Source of the DNA: Halocaridina rubra
Taxonomy: Eukaryota > Arthropoda > Malacostraca > Decapoda > Atyidae
Direction: 5' to 3'
Assembly (NCBI GenBank): GCA_037179515.1
Contig: JAXCGZ010016988.1
Location: forward strand, 140,001 to 170,000
DNA length: 30,000 bases
Part shown: one piece after another, positions 12,047 through 24,265 of the stretch
Numbering within the stretch: position 1 is the first letter of the stretch
How the letters are laid out: each line of letters starts with the position of its first letter
Notes under the pieces: generated by a model
What the model saw: only the letters and a program-made list of their open reading frames with translations
Told to the model about the DNA's origin: nothing
Database searches by the model: none
Translations under genes and position numbers: made by a program

Positions 12047-12718
12047 TGATTACCTAATTGTGATTACCTAATTGTGTTTACGGAAAAGAGCCCAAAGCTC
12101 GTATCTTCCCGTCTCCTGATTGGTTACATTTTCCACTTAGTGATACTTATCATACCTGTCCTTAAAACTATGGATTGAGATAGCATTAACTACCTCCTCG
12201 TTTAGCCAATTCCAATTATCAACTACTCTTACACTGAAAAAGTATTTCCTTACATCCTGCAAAGAAGTTTTCTTACGAAGCTTCAAACTATGACCTATAG
12301 TTCTAGAGCCAGCCATATCAAAATATCGATCCCTATCCACTCTATCATAACCATGAAAGAATTTAAAGACTGTCACCATATCCCCCCTCAATCTTCTAGC
12401 TTTGAGTGATGGTAAGTCTAATTCCCTCAGCCTCTCATCATAACTGAGATTACGTATTTCTGGCACCAGTTTCGTGGCATGTCTTTGAACTTTTTCAAGC
12501 TTAGCTATGTGCTTTATCAAGTGAGGATTCCAAAAGGGGGCTGCATATTCGAGTTTTGGCCTCACATAGATTACATAAATATTTCTGAACATTTCCATGT
12601 CCATGTGCCTGAAGGCTACCCTTACATTTGATAAGAATGCATATGCTGCCCTTACTATGCCATTTATATGTATTTCTGGAGACAAATCTGCCATTATGTT
12701 TACTCCTAGATCTCTCTC
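12047..12718 (-). mobile_element. CR1/Rex1-like LINE copy A, 5'-truncated
   Basis: The minus-strand element ends at low coordinates with the family tail: two tandem copies of AATTAGGTAATCAC, preceded by a conserved 3' UTR containing GAGACGGGAAGATACGAGC. The 5' side is truncated inside the ORF at 12718, where the sense strand reads (CA)5 and then coding sequence. A 185-codon frame (12137-12694) encodes the post-RT C-terminal domain. Confidence 0.9.
12137..12694 (-). pseudogene. CR1-like RT C-terminal fragment
   Basis: An open 185-codon fragment with [32 protein letters not shown] and [16 protein letters not shown], the domain downstream of the RT core in CR1/Rex1-type LINE proteins. The catalytic RT region is missing because the copy is 5'-truncated. 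Compared with the 15.4-kb copy there are a few substitutions (for example LIKHIAK for LKKHIAK). The annotated start is simply the first Met after the truncation. Confidence 0.85.
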
Positions 12719-13045
<327 letters not shown>

Positions 13046-13340
13046 AAGATGTGCGAGCTTCAAGTATATTTACTGTTGCTGGATTGATAGGTGGTGTATG
13101 ATTCGGTTGTGATATGCCTCTTAGTAAGGTTATCTCATTACAGTTAAAAAATAATTTCCAGCCGCAAGTTTTGTTCTTGCCTTTACTTGTTTTTCCTTCA
13201 TGTAATGCACCTGGAATGACTTATGTACGCGCTGCCTTGATTTAAGATTTATCTGTTATTTATTACTGTATTGATATAATGAAGTAAATATATAACTAAA
13301 ATCAAAGAGAGAAAAGAGGAAAAGCCATATAATGACCGAA

Positions 13341-13343
<3 letters not shown>
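13046..13343. other. No feature seen
   Basis: AT-rich DNA without recognised genes or repeats. Confidence 0.5.

Positions 13344-13436
<93 letters not shown>
13344..13436. repeat. (TA)n microsatellite
   Basis: Pure TA repeat. Confidence 0.98.
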
Positions 13437-13439
<3 letters not shown>

Positions 13440-13481
13440 CCGTTATCTTTCTCAAATAGGTGGCAGTCGTTGCGGAAGGAA

Positions 13482-13488
13482 AATAATG

Positions 13489-13525
<37 letters not shown>

Positions 13526-13561
13526 TAATAATAATAATAATAATATTAATAATAATAATAA
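13482..13561. repeat. (TAA)n microsatellite, imperfect
   Basis: AAT/TAA trinucleotide repeat with GAT and TATTAAT interruptions. The poly-Asn and poly-Ile open frames over it are artefacts. Confidence 0.97.
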
Positions 13562-13683
13562 CTGATATGTTCATCGGGAACCATAGTAATGGCAGAGTCA
13601 TTTTGAAATTTTGCTAACATTTCAATATTTACTCTGCTAATCTTTACCAGATTAGAACTAAGCATTAAATAACTCCGTAAATT

Positions 13684-13766
13684 GTTAGGTTAGGTTACAT
13701 TGGTATAGGTTAATACCTAACTCAACCCATGCTAACAAAACCTAACCTAACTAACCTAATCTAACA
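13684..13766. repeat. Inverted TTAGG-type telomere-like motif
   Basis: GTTAGGTTAGGTTA at 13684-13697 faces CCTAACCTAACTAACCTAA at 13741-13759, with an AGGTTAATACCTAA hairpin between them. TTAGG is the ancestral arthropod telomere unit, so this resembles a small interstitial telomeric remnant. It is far too short to be a telomere. Confidence 0.7.

Positions 13767-15351
<1,585 letters not shown>

Positions 15352-15421
<70 letters not shown>
15352..15421. repeat. (CA)n microsatellite between LINE copies
   Basis: Pure CA repeat joining the 3' tail of LINE copy B0 to the truncated 5' end of copy B1. Confidence 0.98.
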
Positions 15422-15422
<1 letters not shown>

Positions 15423-16915
15423 GCGCAAACACAATATCAGTGGCACTAAGTATCATATTTAAGGAGTCACTGGAGTCGGGGGAGATTCCAAGATGCTGGA
15501 AACAAGCAAATGTGATACCTATCTTCAAAAAGGGAAGGAGGGATACGGCTCTGAACTATAGACCAGTTTCCTTGACCAGCATAGTTTGCAAAGTTATGGA
15601 GAAACTACTAAGGAAACATATCTCTCATCACTTGGAATCCTTCAACTTTTTGTCAGTGAGGCAACATGGCTTCAGAGAAGGTAGATCAACAGTAACAAAC
15701 TTATTAGAATTTTATGATGAGGTAAGCCAAATCTTACAGGAAAGAGAGGGCTGGGCAGATTGCATATTCCTAGACTTCCAGAAAGCGTTTGACACTGTTC
15801 CACATGGGAGACTTATTAGGAAGCTGCAATCAATGGCTAGAATAGGTGGAAATGTTTTGGAATGGATAACAACTTACTTAGAAGGAAGGGAACAGAGGGT
15901 TAGAGTAAGACACTCAGTGTCTGAATGGAGAAGAGTTAGTAGTGGAGTTCCACAGGGTTCAGTTTTAGGGCCACTTTTGTTCCTTGTATATGTAAATGAC
16001 CTACCAGAGTCTGTAAATTCATTCATGAATATGTTTGCAGATGATGCAAAGATTGTGAAGAAAGTAAAAAACGAGAACAATGGTAGAGAACTTCAGGAGG
16101 ATCTAAATAATCTGCATGAGTGGTCAGAAAAGTGGCTAATGAACTTCAATACTTCAAAATGTAAGGTAATGAGAATGGGTACAAGTGCAAGAAGGCCCAA
16201 GCTTGACTACTCGGTGGCTGGAGTACAACTTCAAGAGACAGAAAATGAGAGAGATCTAGGAGTAAACATACTGGCAGATTTGTCTCCAGAAATACATATA
16301 AATGGCATAGTAAGGGCAGCATATGCCTTCTTATCAAATGTAAGGGTAGCTTTCAGGCACATGGACAAGGATATGTTCAGAAATATTTATGTAACCTATG
16401 TGAGGCCAAAACTCGAATATGCAGCCCCCTTTTGGAATCCGCACTTGAAAAAGCACATAGCTAAGCTTGAAAAAGTTCAAAGACATGCCACGAAACTGGT
16501 GCCAGAAATACGCAATCTCAGTTATGATGAGAGGCTGAGGGAATTAGACTTACCATCACTCGAAGCTAGAAGAGTGAGGGGGGATATGGTGACAGTCTTT
16601 AAATTCCTTCATGGTTATGATAGAGTGGATAGGGATCGATATTTTGATATGGCTGGCTCTAGAACTAGAGGTCATAGTTTGAAGCTTCGTAAGAAAACTT
16701 CTTCGCAGGATGTAAGGAAATACTTTTTCAGTGTAAGAGTAGTTGATAAATGGAATTGGCTAAGCGAGGAGGTAGTTAATGCTATCTCAATCCATAATTT
16801 TAAGGACAGGTATGATAAGTATCACTAAGCATAAAATGGAACCGATCAGGAGACGGGAAGATACGAGCTTTGGGCTCTTTCCCGTAAACACAATTAGGTA
16901 ATCACAATTATTTAA

Positions 16916-16916
<1 letters not shown>
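15422..16916 (+). mobile_element. CR1-like LINE copy B1, 5'-truncated, ORF open
   Basis: The longest LINE copy in the window: a coding region from the RT N-terminal part to the stop at 16826-16828, then a ~75-bp 3' UTR and the tail ACAATTAGGTAATC followed by a diverged second tail unit and (CA)n. The endonuclease and any ORF1 are missing, so it is not autonomous. Confidence 0.95.
15440..16828 (+). CDS. CR1/Rex1-like LINE reverse transcriptase, N-truncated
   Basis: Non-LTR reverse transcriptase, which would copy LINE RNA at a nicked target. 462 codons are open to the stop. Seen: NYRPVSLTS (39-47), HGFREGRST (76-84), FLDFQKAFDTV with catalytic Asp 112 (110-120), SGVPQGSVLGP (168-178), FADD with the catalytic Asp pair (199-202), then a post-RT domain with EYAAPFWNPH and [16 protein letters not shown], ending KDRYDKYH. 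The motif set and C-terminal domain place it in the CR1/Rex1 group of LINEs (family knowledge, not a computed tree). The frame continues upstream of 15440 (TIS before VALS) to the truncation, so the first codon (GTG) is not a true start. The N-terminal endonuclease is absent. Expression is unlikely without a promoter. Confidence 0.92.
   Translation: MALSIIFKESLESGEIPRCWKQANVIPIFKKGRRDTALNYRPVSLTSIVCKVMEKLLRKHISHHLESFNFLSVRQHGFREGRSTVTNLLEFYDEVSQILQEREGWADCIFLDFQKAFDTVPHGRLIRKLQSMARIGGNVLEWITTYLEGREQRVRVRHSVSEWRRVSSGVPQGSVLGPLLFLVYVNDLPESVNSFMNMFADDAKIVKKVKNENNGRELQEDLNNLHEWSEKWLMNFNTSKCKVMRMGTSARRPKLDYSVAGVQLQETENERDLGVNILADLSPEIHINGIVRAAYAFLSNVRVAFRHMDKDMFRNIYVTYVRPKLEYAAPFWNPHLKKHIAKLEKVQRHATKLVPEIRNLSYDERLRELDLPSLEARRVRGDMVTVFKFLHGYDRVDRDRYFDMAGSRTRGHSLKLRKKTSSQDVRKYFFSVRVVDKWNWLSEEVVNAISIHNFKDRYDKYH

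Positions 16917-16988
<72 letters not shown>
16917..16988. repeat. (CA)n microsatellite between LINE copies
   Basis: CA repeat joining the tail of LINE copy B1 to the truncated start of copy B2. Confidence 0.98.
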
Positions 16989-16990
<2 letters not shown>

Positions 16991-18299
16991 GTTATGGAGA
17001 AACTACTAAGGAAACATATCACTCTTCACTTGGAATCCTTCAACTTTTTGTCAGTGAGACAACATGGCTTCAGAGAAGGTAGATCAACAGTAACAAACTT
17101 ATTAGAATTTTATGATGAGGTAAGCCAAATCTTACAGGAAAGAGAGGGCTGAGCAGATTGCATATTCCTAGACTTCCAGAAAGCGTTTGACACTGTTCCA
17201 CATGGGAGACTTATTAGGAAGCTGCAATCAATGGCTAGAATAGGTGGAAATGTTTTGGAATGGATAAAAACTTACTTAGAAGGAAGGGAACAGAGGGTTA
17301 GAGTAAGACACTCAGTGTCTGAATGGAGAAGAGTTAGTAGTGGAGTTCCACAGGGTTCAGTTTTAGGGCCACTTTTGTTCCTTGTATATGTAAATGACCT
17401 ACCAGAGTCTGTAAATTCATTCATGAATATGTTTGCAGATGATGCAAAGATTGTGAAGAAAGTAAAACACGAGAACAATGGTAGAGAACTTCAGGAGGAT
17501 CTAAATAATCTGCATGAGTGGTCAGAAAAGTGGCTAATGAAATTCAATACCTCAAAATGTAAGGTAATGAGAATGGGTACAAGTGCAAGAAGGTCCAAGC
17601 TTGACTACTCGGTGGCTGGAGTACAACTTCAAGAGACAGAAAATGAGAGAGATCTAGGAGTAAACATACTGGCAGATTTGTCTCCAGAAATACATATAAA
17701 TGGCATAGTAAGGGCAGCATATGCATTCTTATCAAATGTAAGGGTAGCCTTCAGGCACATGGACAAGGAAATGTTCAGAAATATTTATGTAACCTATGTG
17801 AGGCCAAAACTCGAATATGCAGCCCCCTTTTGGAATCCGCACTTGAAAAAGCACATAGCTAAGCTTGAAAAAGTTCAAAGACATGCCACGAAACTGGTGC
17901 CAGAAATGCGCAATCTCAGTTATGATGAGAGGCTGAGGGAACTAGACTTACCATCACTCGAAGCAAGAAGAGTGAGGGGGGATATGGTGACAGTCTTTAA
18001 ATTCCTTCATGGTTATGATAGAGTGGATAGGGATCGATATTTTGATATGGCTGGCTCTAGAACTAGAGGTCATAGTTTGAAGCTTCGTAAGAAAACTTCT
18101 TTGCAGGATGTAAGGAAATACTTTTTCAGTGTAAGAGTAGTTGATAATTGGAATTGGCTAAGCGAGGAGGTAGTTAATGCTATCTCAATCCATAGTTTTA
18201 AGGACAGGTATGATAAGTATCACTTAGTATAAAATGGAACCGATCAGAAGACGGGAAGATACGAGCTTTGGGCTCTTTCCCGTAAACACAATTAGGTAA
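16989..18299 (+). mobile_element. CR1-like LINE copy B2, 5'-truncated
   Basis: Begins AAAGTTATGGAGAAACTAC immediately after (CA)n, at a point inside the RT coding region about 155 bp downstream of where B1 begins. It is nearly identical to B1 throughout, with the same 3' UTR and a single AATTAGGTAAT tail unit, followed by (CA)n. The close identity suggests a recently active family. Confidence 0.95.
16990..18232 (+). pseudogene. CR1-like reverse transcriptase with one nonsense codon
   Basis: Same protein as the 15.4-kb copy. A TGG to TGA change at 17150-17152 (Trp in the EREGWAD context) stops the frame. Downstream it stays open for 333 codons (17231-18232) and retains SGVPQGSVLGP and FADD. 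The stop at the C terminus is displaced by two codons (KYHLV) because CACTAA reads CACTTAGTATAA. Differences from copy B1 are few and scattered, mostly single substitutions. Confidence 0.9.
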
Positions 18300-18442
<143 letters not shown>

Positions 18443-18759
18443 TGATACCGGGATAGGCAAGAAAATTGACTTCATCAGGCCCGGCACCATGAAAACATTA
18501 AGACGAAGGAAAAATAGAATTTTCAGGAAAGGTAGAAATAAGGGATTGCTACACAATACGAAAAGGACAAGCTGGAAGAATACTCGAAGTATTGAGGACC
18601 TAGAGAGATATAGCAGTATTAGGCCTTGAGATGACGATAGATCCGCTTTTAGAGGGAAAATAGAGTATAAAAATTAGGAAAGGCAGAAGGAGAAAGAGAG
18701 TTCCAGAGTCTTGAGGTGGATGGGAAAAAGCAGTTGCTGCACTGACCATTTCAAAAGCT

Positions 18760-19152
18760 TTAAATCTCCACACAGTACCTGTTAGACGAGGTTTTATGTT
18801 GCCTTGGTAGTGAGGGCGGGATGCAACTCGCTAACTCTTCATGGCAGCGATAGAAGTAGTAGCGATAGAAAAGAGAAAGGAATGAAGCCTTACGGTGAAG
18901 AGAAAGAGAATCCGTATTGGGAGTAAGAGAAGGGTCTTTGATGAGTCTGACTGCTTTAGATTCAACCCTATCAAGAACATAAACATTAGGAGATGCACCC
19001 CAGATGTGGGGGCAGTCTTCTAGGCAGGAACAAATAAGACCTTTATAGATTTTAAGTAGTTGGAGAGAGGAAGATGATGGCAGAAGCGAAACAGAACCCC
19101 AATTTTTGGATGCAGATTTAGAACTTTGGATTATGTGACTCCTCCAAGACAA
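18760..19152 (-). pseudogene. Jockey-like LINE C-terminal domain
   Basis: 130-codon fragment with WRSHIIQSSKSASKNWGS, LLKIYKGLICSCLEDCPHIWG and LDRVESKAVRLIKDPSLT, then YRYYFYRCHEELASCIPP. This is the region downstream of RT in jockey-like LINEs. The second copy at 26.7 kb preserves the same order (YKGLIHPCSEYCSHIWGASS), which confirms the family within the window. Confidence 0.8.
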
Positions 19153-19307
19153 ACTAGATGCTATCTGTATTCTTAAAATGTTAATAAAATCAAGAGGTAA
19201 ATTTCATTAGTTTCAAAGACAATAGGGTTATCAGCAGAAGAAGATAAATAGATAGCCAGAAAATGTGTCTTGGAGGCATTAAATTTAACTAATTTTGAGC
19301 TCCCCAC

Positions 19308-20085
19308 TCAGATTTCCCTGCAAATCGGATTTGAAAGTAAAATAAAAATGATAGAAGACTGATTACTAATAGCAGATGAAGGTTGTGAAAAGAAGGCAAA
19401 AAAAAAAAAAATGAAGCTTGAAATCGTGGAGAAGAGAGGAGGACTGGGACTGAAGAAGATTGTTGATGAAGAAAAGGAACTGAATAGGTGAAAAAACAGA
19501 GTCCTGTGGAACACACTGGTAACAGGGAATAAGCTAGATATTGTCCCGTCAACAACCACAGATATAAGATGGTCAGAAAGACAACTGTAAATCAGAGAAC
19601 AAAGAGTAGAAGTAAGGCCATGAGCAGGGAGTTTGGCCGGCATAGCCTTGTGCCAGACTCTGCCAATAGCATTAGAGTTATCAAGGGTGGCGACTAATAT
19701 TTCCCCATTGTATCTCAGAGAAGATGACCATACATGAGTAAGATAGAACAGGAGGTGACCTGTGGATTCTGGATGTTTCAAGAAGTGAGACTTGAGCAAA
19801 GTTTTGAATACTTTTGTGATAGCAGAGGTTAGAGCAATATGTCGGTAGTGAAGGAATAGAGTGGTCACCCTTTTTAGGAACAAATCGAATTAGAGCAGTC
19901 TTTCAAAAAGGATAGATACTGGTTAAGAGAATGAGGCAAAGAAGACGGCAAAACTCGGGAGCCAGTTCATCTTCAAATTCCTTAAGGAACCTTGCAGGGA
20001 TACCATCTGGTCTGGATGGCTTGTTTGTCCTTAGAGAGTGAAGAACCTTATTGATTTTGTGTGAAGAAAGAATAAGGGAGGGCAT
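19308..20085 (-). pseudogene. Jockey-like LINE RT core, broken
   Basis: Two open pieces in different frames. 19903-20085 carries LRTNKPSRPDGIPARFLKEF, the N-terminal RT motif, and stops at a shift. 19308-19883 carries ALTSAITKVFKTLLKSHF, YLTHVWSSSLRYNGE, then LVATLDNSNAIGRVWHKAM, where the family motif is LDxSKAFDRVWH. The second Asp-bearing part is therefore mutated (A-I-G in place of A-F-D). No FADD box is recognisable. It is non-functional. Confidence 0.78.
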
Positions 20086-20786
20086 AGGGTATGAGAGAGG
20101 GGTAAAATACCATTAACAGGTGCACTGGAATTACTTACGAAATGGTTGCCAGAAAAATGAGACCCAAAGAAAGTGGCTTTTTCAGTGGGAGAGCAAGCTA
20201 TAGAACTATCAGGATGATTGAGAGGGGGAAAACATTTATCAGTGGGAGAGGAAGTAAGGTCATGAACTTTCCTTCTTAAAAAAGGAATCTTTAGACTTCG
20301 AATCTGAACAGTGTAGTGATTCCCAACTGTAATAAAAGCAGAACAAATTAAATCACGAGAGGATTGGTATGACTGGTATGCCTGTCCATGGCCTGAATAG
20401 CCACGGAACAGGCATGGTCAAGCCAAGGCTTAGGGAGAGAAAATGTTTTTATAAAGGAGGGGATAGATGCCCCCATTCTCATGGTTATAATCTCGTAACT
20501 TTAGGGCTACCCGATGATGGTTGCAGGTCCAAAAGCAGTAGTCATCCTTTTGGAAGTTAAAGAGAAAGTTACGCAAATTGTTGCGTTGGGTACGCTCAAA
20601 GTGCCAATAACGGCACTGAGTAGAAGAAAGTGATGGAGGGGGAGCGAAAATGGAAGAAATTGAGATCAAAGAGTAGTTAGATTTACTAAGAGGGGCAAGC
20701 ACAGAATAAGAGGAGTTAGAAGGATTGGAGTTAAAAACAATTTGAGGGTGTTAGCTGCTTGTTTGTGGCGATCGGGAACATGAGTA

Positions 20787-21774
<988 letters not shown>

Positions 21775-21955
21775 GGTAGCTCTATTGGAATTCGCTAGGC
21801 GAAGATACTCCAAATCCTCATGACATTCATAGTTTCAAGAAAAGATGTGATAAGGGCTAATGAATAGAAAAAAAAAGAAGACCGACCAAGAGACGGGAAG
21901 TTATGAGTATAGGCCTCTTTTCCGTGAGCACAATCATATACACAAAATTAGGATA
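21775..21955 (+). mobile_element. CR1-like LINE copy E, old and diverged 3' end
   Basis: Shares a skeleton with the younger copies: ATTGGAATTCGCTAGGCGAAG (compare AATTGGAATTGGCTAAGCGAGG), ATTCATAGTTTCAAG, then CCGACCAAGAGACGGGAAGTTATGAG and TTCCGTGAGCACAAT. Many substitutions and an A-rich insertion mark an older subfamily. It is followed by (CATA)n and then copy F. Confidence 0.75.
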
Positions 21956-21973
21956 ATACATACATACATACAT
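21956..21973. repeat. (CATA)n short tract between LINE copies
   Basis: A few units of the CATA tetranucleotide, directly preceding the truncated 5' end of LINE copy F. Confidence 0.9.
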
Positions 21974-22172
21974 GCAGGATATAAGGAAGTACTTTTTTAG
22001 TGTAAGAGTAATTGATAACTGGAATTCGCTAAGCGAGGAGGTAGTTAATGCTAATTAATTCCATAGTGTTAAGGACAAGTATTGTAAGTGTCACTAAGTA
22101 CAAAATGGAACCGATCAGGAGACGTGATTTTACGAGCTTGGAGCTCTTTCCCGTAAGCACAATTAGGTAAGT
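21974..22172 (+). mobile_element. CR1-like LINE copy F, 5'-truncated
   Basis: Begins GCAGGATATAAGGAAGTACTT in the last part of the ORF and runs through the 3' UTR (ATGGAACCGATCAGGAGACG) to AATTAGGTAAG, followed by CATG/CATA repeats. It is flanked by (CATA)n on both sides, while the other copies are flanked by (CA)n. Confidence 0.9.
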
Positions 22173-22222
22173 ACATGCATGCATGCATGCATGCATGCAT
22201 ACATACATACATACATACATAC
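22173..22222. repeat. (CATG)n(CATA)n compound microsatellite
   Basis: About seven GCAT units followed by about five ATAC units, directly after the tail of LINE copy F. Confidence 0.97.
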
Positions 22223-22929
22223 TTGGTGTAGATACAGTTAAACTGCTTCAAATTAAGTCAGTATAACGCTTAAAACTCGCAAATGTGTTTGTCTTATGAC
22301 TGACGTCTGGCATTTCACAGGAGTTAACAATAAATTGCCCTTCTGTGTTTCCAATTCGACATTCTTTGTTTTTCCAATGGCCGTTTGGGGATATGAATAA
22401 TTTTTTCTTTTCTTTTTGAACCTGTCACTTTGCACTGTATGTTGTGAAGGTTCTTAATGAGTCGTGTTTTAATGTTTTACTTTTTATTTGTTTATATTTA
22501 TATATTTCATTTTGCATATATTTTCTTATTTTTGTCTGCGTGGTAGCTTACGATGAAAGAAGTGTGGGTGGCTTTGGGAGGATTATATGTGGGTGCTGGT
22601 GTGGGCGCTCGTGTGGGCTCCATGGTGATGTTTACTTTACGTAGGTTTCGAATTTGCATAATGTCTCACTCATGTTGTCTTCGTGTGTACTTGTGAATAA
22701 ATAAAGCAGAAATAAATGAAACATCATCAATAGTGTTCTTATCATATGCCTTTGATATATGGAGTCGAAATGTAAAAATATTGTATTTGGGCGTTTATCG
22801 CATTTTCCTATGACTACATCAACACTGAATATTCTTGGGTATTCGTACAACCTCGCTTATTAGCCTTTCACATTTGTCAATTCATAGCGCTCCTTATCTC
22901 TTTCTCCTTACGTTTGTTTTCTTCATGAC
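22223..22929. other. No feature seen
   Basis: AT-rich DNA. A G/T-rich patch near 22560-22630 is not a clean repeat. No coding sequence supported. Confidence 0.5.
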
Positions 22930-22993
22930 CATACTCAATGAGGGCAGTTATTTTTTTCTTTTTCCCGTCCTGGTGTCACATTCATAAAGAAAA
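22930..22993 (+). mobile_element. Jockey-like LINE 3' UTR remnant J4
   Basis: ATGAGGGCAGTTATTTTTT, then CCCGTCCTGGTGTCACATTC, parallels the J3 end at 28285-28318 (ATGAGGGCAGTTTCTGCC, then CCCGGTGTCACACTC). Only about 60 bp is recognisable. Confidence 0.6.
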
Positions 22994-23317
22994 TGTATGT
23001 TGTTGCTGTTTATGTTCTTGATTCGTTATAATTAGTAAGAAAAAAAAGAAAAAATGTGTGGTATAACCTCTGTTGTTGGTTTTGAAAATGTAATATGTAT
23101 GAAATGGCTCTGTTTGTCGTTTTGTAGTTGACAGTGATCAGTTTAAGCTTTTAATGGTATGGAAAGAAGCAGGTGCCAATATAAGCAAAGACTGCACCTT
23201 GAGGAATCTTTTATCAATTGTACATAATAGGGTTTTCTAATATAAAGCGTATAAAAAAGTTCAGTATACCGTGTCTCAATTTTAGCTTCAACCGGAGTGT
23301 ATCACTACTCTTGTTAG
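22994..23317. other. No feature seen
   Basis: AT-rich DNA upstream of the orphan open frame. I cannot identify a promoter. Confidence 0.4.
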
Positions 23318-23323
23318 CTAGCA

Positions 23324-23623
23324 GTGGATAGAATACAACTGACGCAGATGTTCCATTCACATCTTAATCATTTTGAAGTTGGAGAATCTGTGCAAAAGTA
23401 TGTGCCGGATGGCAGCTTACCTTTTTCCTTTTACCTTAAACACATCCCCGATGACAGACAGAAAGTGAAAATACTGTTGTATGGCAGTAGGCCTAATGCA
23501 AACTGCCCACAAGCCAACATTTGGTCTTGCTGTCACGAAAGTCGTCAAGTGTTGATGGAAGGTGAGGGTTCCAGTGAAAAAAGAAAACAATGGAGAGATA
23601 TGGTCTTCCCTTTCTTAGATTAA
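23324..23623 (+). CDS. Orphan open frame, possible exon
   Basis: A 99-codon frame, open from just after an in-frame TAG at 23315-23317 to TAA at 23621-23623. It is not low-complexity and not part of a recognised repeat. The first codon is GTG, so if real it is more likely an internal or terminal exon than a complete gene; TTAGCTAGCAG just upstream could serve as a splice acceptor. The translation is mixed and protein-like, with a charged stretch (EGEGSSEKRKQWRD) near the C terminus and three Cys residues (CPQANIWSCCH). I do not recognise the family and assign no function. It could also be a decayed transposon exon or chance. Confidence 0.3.
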   Translation: MDRIQLTQMFHSHLNHFEVGESVQKYVPDGSLPFSFYLKHIPDDRQKVKILLYGSRPNANCPQANIWSCCHESRQVLMEGEGSSEKRKQWRDMVFPFLD

Positions 23624-24089
23624 AATAGATTTTTTATTTTACTCTTTTAAATGAGTTTACCATTATCGACAATTTAGTAGTTGCCTTCCATATTTTGTGT
23701 ACCATTGGTGTAATATGCATGCATTTTTACAATGAACTTGTATATACCACACTAGCACCTACTCAACTCACACATACATACGCGCACACAAACACGCACA
23801 TGGCACTCCCATATATCCATAACTGGAATAGAATCGCGCAAAAGTGATAAAAGTTGAGTTGATACAAGATATGTTCTGTCTGGTCAGTTGCGAGTAAGCA
23901 TTGTCAACATTATTTATATTGTTATTTTAAAGGATAGGATTTCATCCTTGCCCTTTTAAGGGGGGTCTTCTGCCACCTCCGCTCACTCACTCAGTCTCAC
24001 CTCTTTGGCCTTGCACTCCTTCCCACTGCCACTGCCACTACTCCTTCTCTTAGAAATAAGGGGGGAAGAGGGAGATCACAACTTCGTAC
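23624..24089. other. No gene seen; CA-rich patch
   Basis: Contains an irregular CA/CATA/CG-rich patch (about 23769-23803) and a C/T-rich patch (about 23970-24050). No coding sequence or repeat family recognised. Confidence 0.45.
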
Positions 24090-24265
24090 TTTTTTTTTTT
24101 TTTACGTATTATGTGTCACTATGAGTTCCCATTTGTGGTGGACACATATGGATTGAAGCTGGGAAATAAAGGCTTGATACCTTTCCTAATGCCTCGCCGT
24201 GGGCTCGATCCCGGGTCTGTCACCTCCAGAGTCAAGTATTCTAATCGATATACTCCGGCGAGGGA
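24090..24265 (-). mobile_element. SINE-B copy with cloverleaf and A-tail
   Basis: Minus strand, 5' to 3': a tRNA-like head (24193-24262), then a ~90-nt tRNA-unrelated body containing TTTCCCAGCTTCAATCCAT and GTGTCCACCACAAATGGGAA, then a 14-nt A-tail (T run at 24090-24103 on the plus strand). A head, body and A-tail are the standard parts of a tRNA-derived SINE. A second, more decayed copy lies at 3531-3685. Confidence 0.8.
24193..24262 (-). other. tRNA-like cloverleaf (SINE-B head)
   Basis: Perfect 7-bp acceptor stem CTCGCCG / CGGCGAG, D-stem GTAT / ATAC, and a T-arm with GGGATCGAGCCC in place of the consensus B box. The anticodon stem pairs only partly, with a GGA-like triplet in the loop. 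The 70-nt length and spacing are tRNA-like, but the weak anticodon stem and attached body argue for a SINE head over a functional tRNA gene. Confidence 0.65.
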
